DNA of 64,000 nt from Georgenia satyanarayanai. Lineage in GTDB: Bacteria; Actinomycetota; Actinomycetes; Actinomycetales; Actinomycetaceae. Both the position numbers and the translations under genes were made by a program. Within the stretch, counting starts at the first letter, position 1; every line of letters starts with the position of its first letter. Below the pieces are notes generated by a model. That model saw nothing but the letters and a program-made list of their open reading frames with translations. It was not told the origin of the DNA and did no database searches. This document shows positions 58,964-64,000 of the stretch, piece after piece. Location of the stretch: assembly GCF_900116375.1 (NCBI RefSeq), contig NZ_UETB01000001.1:844627-908626 (forward strand), given 5' to 3'.

Positions 58964-59011
58964 ACACTACCCCTGGGGGTAATCGTGAAAAATCACCACT
59001 AGATGTAGTGG
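58964..59011. promoter_or_regulatory. Tandem NrdR boxes
   Basis: Box 1 CCACTAGATGTAGTGG (58996-59011) matches aCaCwAtATaTwGtgt at nearly every position. Box 2 ACACTACCCCTGGGGG (58964-58979) has one perfect half (ACACTA, read as TAGTGT on the minus strand). Start-to-start spacing is 32 bp, about three helical turns, as is usual for NrdR. The TAGTGT half also sits as a -10 for the minus-strand operon. Confidence 0.8.
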
Positions 59012-59079
59012 TTCACGGGCGCGCCACGAGGGCCGGGACATCCGCGTCCATCCGTTCCCGTCCCGGCGTGTCGGGCCGC

Positions 59080-59085
59080 TAGGGT
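59080..59085 (+). promoter_or_regulatory. -10 element of the 59092 gene (leaderless type)
   Basis: TAGGGT ends 6 nt before ATG 59092. Confidence 0.5.
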
Positions 59086-59091
59086 GTCACC

Positions 59092-59790
59092 ATGGGGCGG
59101 CGCGAGGTGGGGCTGGCGGACGCGGTGTGGTCCGGCGTCGAGACGCTCGGCACCGCCCAGCAGCGCACGTGGGTGCTCGTCGTCCGGGTCGCCGCGGCCA
59201 TCTCCATCGTCGTGGGATGGGTCGCTCTCTACCAGACACCCGCGCAGCGGACGGTCGACGACCTCTTCGCTGCGCTCGACGCCGGCGAGGTCACCCAGGT
59301 GACGGTCGAACGGCCCGAGCTCGCCGGGATCGGCAGCGGCAGCTACCAGGTTCGGTGGGAGGGCGAGGGCCGGCCGGGCCGCGCCTCCTACGACTACTCC
59401 ACCGAGCCAGGCCTCCGCGTGGACGAGGGCGCGCAGATCGTCCGCGCCGCCGAGAGCTCGGGAGCCCGGGTGGAGGTCACGGCCGACCACCCCGTCGGCG
59501 GCACCACGTGGAGCCTTCATGGGATCGGGGCCCTCGTGGCACTCGTCCTCCTCGTCGGCGGGACGGCGCCGCGGCTCGCCTCGCGGTGGGCGTGGTTCTG
59601 GCTGCTGTGGTCCGTGCCGCCCGCCGCGCTGGTCTTCGTGCTCGTCGAGCCGGTCCCGCTGTGGAGGCGCGGTGCCCGACCGGCCACGCGCAGACTCACC
59701 GGCGGCTGGGCCTTCCTCCTCGCGCTCATGCTGGCGAACACGCTGCCGCAGCTGCCCCTCTACGGCGAGCTCTTCCCTGCGGCGCCGTAG
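59092..59790 (+). CDS. Hypothetical membrane protein
   Basis: 232 aa. One N-terminal helix (VLVVRVAAAISIVVGWVAL), an extracytosolic domain (about 40-135, VTQVTVERPELAGI), then three further spans. Not recognised. ATG with a leaderless -10. It is divergent from the DUF6580-nrdJ operon and shares its upstream region with the NrdR boxes; it converges on the phosphotransferase gene with 3 nt between stops. Confidence 0.65.
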   Translation: MGRREVGLADAVWSGVETLGTAQQRTWVLVVRVAAAISIVVGWVALYQTPAQRTVDDLFAALDAGEVTQVTVERPELAGIGSGSYQVRWEGEGRPGRASYDYSTEPGLRVDEGAQIVRAAESSGARVEVTADHPVGGTTWSLHGIGALVALVLLVGGTAPRLASRWAWFWLLWSVPPAALVFVLVEPVPLWRRGARPATRRLTGGWAFLLALMLANTLPQLPLYGELFPAAP

Positions 59791-59793
59791 GCC

Positions 59794-60609
59794 TCAGGGC
59801 AGGGCGATGCCCGCGACGTGGCGTGACACCGGCCCGAACCACTCGACCCACTGCGCGTCCTTCTCCGGTGCGAGGAGGTGGTCGGTCACCGACCGGAAGA
59901 GCAGCGCCCGCACGAGGAGCTGCGCGAAGTGCTCCGCCTCGACGGCGCGGACCCGCTCGACCAGGTCGAGGGGTGCGCCCCGGAAGACGACGGCGTCTGC
60001 CACGACCACCGCCGTCGCGTACGACGGCGGTCGCCAGTACGGCGTGAGGTCGAGGACGAGCGGCGCCAGCTCCGGGTGGAGGTGGATGTTGTCGGTGAGG
60101 TCGCCGTGGACGAGCTGGTCCGCCAGCTCTACCGGCCGCCGCGCCGCGAGGAGGGCACGCACGTGCGGGAGGCGGCCGCCGTCGTCGTCCACGTCCCGCT
60201 CACCCCATGCGACGCGGTCGGCCACCGCCCGCGCGTGGTCGCGGCGGCCGAGGAACGACGGCTTCGCCACGCGGGCCAGGTGGCGGTGGAGGAGGCGACC
60301 GGCGGCGATGACGTCCTCGTACTGCTCGACGCGCGGCGGTGCGCCCGGCTCGTGGCGCCAGGCCGTCCAGCCCCCGACGACGAGCCCGCCGTCCGTGGAC
60401 CGCACGGCCGGCGCCACCCGGAGGTCGGCCGCGCCGTCGAGCTCCGTGAGCACGGCGTCCCGCCAGCGCAGCTCCTCCTCCGAGACGTCGAGCCGCTTGA
60501 GCACGATCTCACCGGACCGCCACACCCGCCGCCGGCCGCCGGCGAGTGGCTCGAGCGGCGCGGTCGCGCCGAAGGCAGCGAGCACGTCGGGTGGGGGTGG
60601 TCGTTCCAC
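59794..60609 (-). CDS. TIGR02569-type phosphotransferase-like protein
   Basis: 271 aa kinase-like fold of the APH group. VWRSGEIVLKRLDVSEEELRW holds the ATP-binding Lys; LVHGDLTDNIHLHPELAPLVLDLTPYW has the HGDxxxxN catalytic loop and the DLT Asp. Family members annotated TIGR02569 are conserved in actinobacteria, substrate unknown. GTG 60609 has GGAGG 4 nt upstream. Upstream frames are shadows. Confidence 0.78.
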   Translation of the reverse strand: MERPPPPDVLAAFGATAPLEPLAGGRRRVWRSGEIVLKRLDVSEEELRWRDAVLTELDGAADLRVAPAVRSTDGGLVVGGWTAWRHEPGAPPRVEQYEDVIAAGRLLHRHLARVAKPSFLGRRDHARAVADRVAWGERDVDDDGGRLPHVRALLAARRPVELADQLVHGDLTDNIHLHPELAPLVLDLTPYWRPPSYATAVVVADAVVFRGAPLDLVERVRAVEAEHFAQLLVRALLFRSVTDHLLAPEKDAQWVEWFGPVSRHVAGIALP

Positions 60610-60754
60610 GTCGTCCTCCGGTGGGCTCCTCGACCTGCCACAGCCTGCCGCCCCACGGTCTGGACCGCACGGGCTCTCCGCGCGCCGCCACCAGCCTGCC
60701 GTCGACCCTCTCCCCACCGCTGCTCGGAAGTCCGCTCGACGCCGCTGGTGCCGG

Positions 60755-61615
60755 CTAGTTCGGCTCGACGTCCTCCTCGACGTCGGAGGCGGCGAGGATG
60801 TCGACGGCGAAGACGAGGGTCTGCGTCCCGTTGCCCAGCTCGGGCGGGACGACGACGAGCACCCGTGAGCCGACCGTCTGGTCGACCAGCCCGTCCCGCA
60901 GGCCGGTGAAGGTGTCGTTGACGAGGATCGTGCGCGGGACCTGGCCGTCGGCCCACGTCGAGTCGTAGATGTCACCGCCGGGCCAGGTGACGGCCTGGTA
61001 CTGCACCGTGATGGCCTGCCCGGGCGCCACCTGGTGCCCGTCGCCACGGATGACGGTGTCGACCTCGAGCGACGCCGGAGGGTCGGTGTCGGGCAGGGCG
61101 ACGCTGACGCCGTCGTCGTCCTGCGTGACGGTGGGCATCCCCTCCTGCGGCTCGAGCTCCTCCCCCTGCGCGACGGTGTGGAGGACGTCGATGACGAGGA
61201 CGAGCATCCGCTCGCCGTCGTCGTCGCTCACCGGCTGGGTGACGAGCAGGCGGCTGCCCTCGGGGGTGCCGACGAGGAGGGGGTGGACGTCCTCGCCCAC
61301 CTGCTCGGGGGTGAGGAGCAGGGTGCGGGCGGTGCCGGCGCCGCGGTCGGGCAGCGGCTCGCCGGTGTCGCCGTCGTAGGCGCTCAGCGCGAGGAGCACC
61401 GGGCCGCCGTCACGCAGCTGGCGCCCCTCCCCCTCGACGAGGACCTCGCTGTCCTCCTCGGTCAGCTCCAGCGGCGTCTCGAAGCTCACGACGGGTGGGC
61501 GGCCGAAGGCACCGGTCACCGCAATCGTCGGCGGCTCCTCGACCGGCGCCTCGGGCTCGTCGGAGCAGCCGGTGAGGACGAGGACGGCCAGCAGGCCGGC
61601 CACGAGCGCGCGCAC
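60755..61615 (-). CDS. FKBP-type peptidyl-prolyl isomerase lipoprotein
   Basis: 286 aa. Lipoprotein signal peptide VRALVAGLLAVLVLTGC with lipobox LTGC. Two FKBP-like segments, a degenerate one (about 60-150) and a standard one (about 200-275: AITVQYQAVTWPGGDIYDSTWA, GLRDGLVDQTVGSRVLVVVPP). GTG 61615 has GAGGTGG 5 nt upstream; GTG 61624 is possible. It follows pafA by 10 nt. FKBP genes between pafA and pafB are common in actinobacteria. Confidence 0.88.
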   Translation of the reverse strand: MRALVAGLLAVLVLTGCSDEPEAPVEEPPTIAVTGAFGRPPVVSFETPLELTEEDSEVLVEGEGRQLRDGGPVLLALSAYDGDTGEPLPDRGAGTARTLLLTPEQVGEDVHPLLVGTPEGSRLLVTQPVSDDDGERMLVLVIDVLHTVAQGEELEPQEGMPTVTQDDDGVSVALPDTDPPASLEVDTVIRGDGHQVAPGQAITVQYQAVTWPGGDIYDSTWADGQVPRTILVNDTFTGLRDGLVDQTVGSRVLVVVPPELGNGTQTLVFAVDILAASDVEEDVEPN

Positions 61616-61625
61616 GCGGACCACC

Positions 61626-63008
61626 TCAGGTCCCCATCGCGGCGATGAGCGCGGCGACCCGCTCGTCGCTGCTCGCGAACGGGTCCTTGCACAGGACGGT
61701 GTGCTGGGTGGCGTCGTTGAGCTTGAGGTGCACCCAGTCGACCGTGTGGTCGCGGCGGCGCTCCTGCGCGGCGGCGACGAAGTCCCCGCGGAGCTTGGCG
61801 CGGGTGGTCTGCGGCGGGGTGGTCCGTGCCGTGGCGATCTCCTCGTCCGTGGCGACGCGGGCCATGAGCCCGCGGGCGCAGAGCTTGTCGGCCAGCCCGT
61901 CGGTGGGCGAGATGTCGTGGTAGGCGAGGAGGAGGCGCTGGACCCGCATGTCGGTGAGCCCGGCACCGCTGCCGGCGCGGTACCGCTCGACGAGGCGCTC
62001 CTTGATCGCCCAGTCGAGCTCGGTGTCGACGAGCGAGTGGTCGCCGGTGCGCAGTGCCCGCAGCCCGCGCTCCCACAGCTCGAGCGCCTGCTGCTCGACG
62101 GGTCGCAGCGTCATGCCCGCGGTGTGCGCGAGGACCCGTTCGAGGTACTCCTCCTGCATCTCCAGGGCGCTGCGCCGGCGGCCGGAGGCGAGCTCGAGGG
62201 GCGTCGTGGCGGTGAGGTCACGGGAGACGTCACGGATGGAGCGCATCGGGTCGACGAGGAGGAGGTCGTCGAGCCGTTCACCGGACTCGAGGAGGTCGAG
62301 GAGGAGCGCGGTCATGCCGAGCTTGAGGAGCGTCGTCGTCTCGGCCACCGAGGAGTCGCCGGAGATGACGTGGAGGCGCCGGTAGAGGTCGGGGTCCCCG
62401 TGCGGCTCGTCGCGGGAGTTGATGATCGGCCGGGAGCGGGTGGTCGCCGAGCTCATCGCGTCCCACAGGTGCTCCGAGCGCTGGGAGAAGCAGTACGTCG
62501 CGCCGCCCGCGGTCTCACGCACCGCACCGGCGCCGGTGAGGATCTGCCGGGTGACGAAGAAGGGCACGAGCTGGTCGACGGTCCGCTGGAAGTCGCGGCG
62601 GCGGCGCACGAGGTAGTTCTCGTGGCAGCCGAAGGCGTTGCCCGCGGAGTCGACGTTGTTCTTCAGCAGGTGGACGCGCCCGCCGATGCCCTCCTCGGCC
62701 AGCCGCGCGGTCGCGTCCTCGGCGAGGTCGTTGAGGATCGCCTCACCGGCACGGTCCTGGACGACGACGTCGCGCACGTCGTCGCACTCCGCCGTCGCGT
62801 ACTCGGGGTGCGAGCCGACGTCGAGGTAGAGACGGCCGCCGTTGCGGAGGAAGACGTTGGACGAGCGGCCCCACTCGACGACCTTGCGGAAGAGGTAGCG
62901 GGCGGCCTCGTCGGCACCGATCGGGGGGCCACTGTCCGGACGACGGGCGCCGTCGACGGTGATCCCGTACTCGGTCTCGATGCCGATGATGCGGGGAGCG
63001 AGGCTCAC
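61626..63008 (-). CDS. pafA: Pup-protein ligase PafA
   Basis: Ligates the C-terminal Glu of Pup to lysines of target proteins. 460 aa, glutamine-synthetase-like carboxylate-amine ligase. [15 protein letters not shown] at the start (catalytic Glu/ATP), [20 protein letters not shown] (metal), [11 protein letters not shown], and a C-terminal segment with [15 protein letters not shown] 63008 overlaps the pup stop (GTGA). No prcB/prcA lie between pup and pafA, unlike M. tuberculosis. Confidence 0.96.
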   Translation of the reverse strand: MSLAPRIIGIETEYGITVDGARRPDSGPPIGADEAARYLFRKVVEWGRSSNVFLRNGGRLYLDVGSHPEYATAECDDVRDVVVQDRAGEAILNDLAEDATARLAEEGIGGRVHLLKNNVDSAGNAFGCHENYLVRRRRDFQRTVDQLVPFFVTRQILTGAGAVRETAGGATYCFSQRSEHLWDAMSSATTRSRPIINSRDEPHGDPDLYRRLHVISGDSSVAETTTLLKLGMTALLLDLLESGERLDDLLLVDPMRSIRDVSRDLTATTPLELASGRRRSALEMQEEYLERVLAHTAGMTLRPVEQQALELWERGLRALRTGDHSLVDTELDWAIKERLVERYRAGSGAGLTDMRVQRLLLAYHDISPTDGLADKLCARGLMARVATDEEIATARTTPPQTTRAKLRGDFVAAAQERRRDHTVDWVHLKLNDATQHTVLCKDPFASSDERVAALIAAMGT

Positions 63009-63196
63009 TGCCCGCCCTTCTGCACGAAGCCGCGCACGAAGGACTCGGCGTTCGTCTCGAGGACGGAGTCGATCTCCCCGAGGAGGTCGTCCAGCTCGGC
63101 GGCCTGGGTCTGCGCGCTCGCGGCTGCGGGCAGCGGCGGCGGCGTCGGCTCCTCCGGCTCGCGCTCGCTCCGGCGCTGCTGCTCCTGACGGGCCAT
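63005..63196 (-). CDS. pup: Prokaryotic ubiquitin-like protein Pup
   Basis: 63 aa, intrinsically disordered N-terminus ([15 protein letters not shown]) and a helical C-terminal half ending [21 protein letters not shown] in its last part. The final GGQ means Dop must deamidate it to GGE before ligation. ATG 63196 with AAGGAGG 8 nt upstream. First gene of pup-pafA-FKBP. Confidence 0.96.
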   Translation of the reverse strand: MARQEQQRRSEREPEEPTPPPLPAAASAQTQAAELDDLLGEIDSVLETNAESFVRGFVQKGGQ

Positions 63197-63226
63197 GGTG
63201 GCTGCCTCCTTCTCGACTACCTGTCG

Positions 63227-63232
63227 ATCCTA
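63227..63232 (-). promoter_or_regulatory. -10 element of pup
   Basis: TAGGAT on the minus strand with about 30 nt to the pup ATG. It indicates that pup starts its own transcript here. Confidence 0.5.
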
Positions 63233-63601
63233 GTTGGCATCGGCTGCGGTGCGAGCAGCCGGGTCCTTCCTGGTCACTGCGGCGCGAGCCGGTGTCGCAG
63301 TCAAGGAGGTCGCGGACGACTCCTCACCGACCGATGGCCACCCGGAGCGGTGCCTGTCCCGGTCGCATCACCGGACGGGTCCGACGGGGGCGTCGCGCTC
63401 GGACGCGGGCGTCGAAGCAGGCAGCGACGCGGTGATCGGAAGGCCATCGCTCTGCGGTCCGCGGCTGGCCTCCATGTCGAGGAGGACTACGAGCTCTGCC
63501 AAGGGAAGAGCATTGTGACCATGGGAAAGTGCCGCTGGTAACGTCTGGGTCAGGTCAAGTCCCGGGTAGTGGTGTAGCGCTCGGTTCTCCTTCTTGATAG
63601 T
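63233..63601. other. Gap upstream of pup without a supported gene
   Basis: About 370 bp between pup and the transposase. Two short plus-strand frames lack a ribosome-binding site and family resemblance. G+C falls slightly near 63500-63600 towards the mobile element. The dop gene, expected upstream of pup, is not here. The end of the insertion sequence probably lies around 63550-63600, but no inverted repeat could be fixed from one end. Confidence 0.4.
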
Positions 63602-64000
63602 TCAGGCGGTGAGGGCGGGTAGGTGTTCGGCTCCGATCTCGGGGTCGGTGGTGGGCACGATGTTCATGCGGCAGCGTGCCAGGACCTCCAGTCCGAGGTA
63701 GCGGCGGCCTTCGGCCCATTCGTCGGTCTGCTCGGCCAGGACCGCGCCGACGAGCCGGACGATGGCATCGCGGTTGGGGAAGATCCCGACGGCGTCGGTG
63801 CGGCGCCGGATCTCGCGGTTGAGCCGTTCAGCGGGGTTGTTGGACCAGATCTGGTTCCACACGTCCTTGGGGAAGCTGGTGAACGCCAAGATGTCCTCTC
63901 GAGCTGCGCCGAGGTGCTCGGCGACCGCGGGGAGTTTCTCGGTGACGTAGTCCAGCAGCCGGTCGAACTGGGCGTGGACGGCTGGGGCGTCGGGTTGGTC
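63602..64000 (-). mobile_element. IS256-family transposase, 3' part (partial)
   Basis: The open frame runs off the right edge and ends at TGA 63602. About 132 residues of the C-terminal Mutator-type domain are visible: VTEKLPAVAEHLGAAREDIL, FTSFPKDVWNQIWSNNPAER, LNREIRRRTDAVGIFPN and ALVGAVL-like LVGAVLAEQTDEW. NNPAERLNREIRRRTD is the hallmark. The catalytic Glu region falls in WSNNPAERLN. Start, DDE first residues and the far inverted repeat are outside the window. Confidence 0.88.

Noticed and set aside
58919..59091. Cobalamin riboswitch upstream of the DUF6580-nrdJ operon
   Set aside because: No B12-box or junction structure; the conserved elements are NrdR boxes.
63234..63541. Two short plus-strand ORFs upstream of pup
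   Set aside because: No ribosome-binding site, no family resemblance, overlapping in different frames.

Overview
The window is chromosomal DNA from a high-GC actinobacterium, most likely a member of the Micrococcales. The evidence is the very high G+C, frequent GTG starts, many 4-base NTGA gene overlaps, a Pup/PafA pupylation pair, PafB/PafC, mIHF, a DUF222/HNH gene, the Trp-associated membrane protein next to trpE, and class II monomeric ribonucleotide reductase. No rRNA, tRNA, CRISPR or prophage was found. The genus cannot be fixed from the sequence alone.

Left part (1-10.5 kb). A minus-strand cluster reads pafB-pafC-small membrane protein-tatA-tatC-diacylglycerol kinase-helY, followed by the 5' part of lnt, which runs off the left edge. 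pafB is divergent from a DUF3866 gene, and the gap between them holds a ten-unit 18-bp tandem repeat.

10-27.7 kb. A hisE-hisG-PH-domain operon is followed by a riboflavin-type ABC uptake pair under an FMN riboswitch, then rpe, a DUF222/HNH gene, fmt-rsmB, a HAD phosphatase divergent from a YeiH exporter, short unknown or decayed genes, a VOC protein, priA, metK, and mihF-gmk-rpoZ-coaBC.

28-36.3 kb. A complete pyrimidine operon (pyrR-pyrB-pyrC-carA-carB-pyrF) is transcribed leftward. Every junction overlaps by 1 or 4 nt, and a PyrR-binding loop sits on the pyrR ribosome-binding site.

36.4-48 kb. A CinA C-terminal amidase, two small membrane proteins, lgt, and a hisI-trpE-(three small membrane proteins)-trpC-trpB-trpA cluster. 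Directly upstream of hisI is an overlapping accessory pair: a putative metallopeptidase with an N-terminal LQRxxGNxAV tag of the kind found on contractile-injection-system-associated proteins, and a leucine-rich-repeat protein.

48-60.6 kb. An OsmC protein, a heterodimeric ABC exporter, small regulatory or kinase-like genes, hisF, a TIGR03085 protein, an AlkD-like DNA repair protein, a B12-dependent ribonucleotide reductase co-operonic with a DUF6580 putative B12 transporter under tandem NrdR boxes, and a TIGR02569 phosphotransferase.

Right end (60.7-64 kb). pup-pafA-FKBP on the minus strand, then the 3' part of an IS256-family transposase. pup abuts pafA with no proteasome genes between them. 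The segment 8.5-60.7 kb separates pafA/FKBP from pafB, which are neighbours in many actinobacteria.

At least eleven genes have a TAnnnT -10 element 6-8 nt from the start codon and are predicted to be leaderless. Two families of short tandem repeats are scattered through intergenic DNA. One of them has entered coding sequence at the pyrF N-terminus and at the cinA stop codon.
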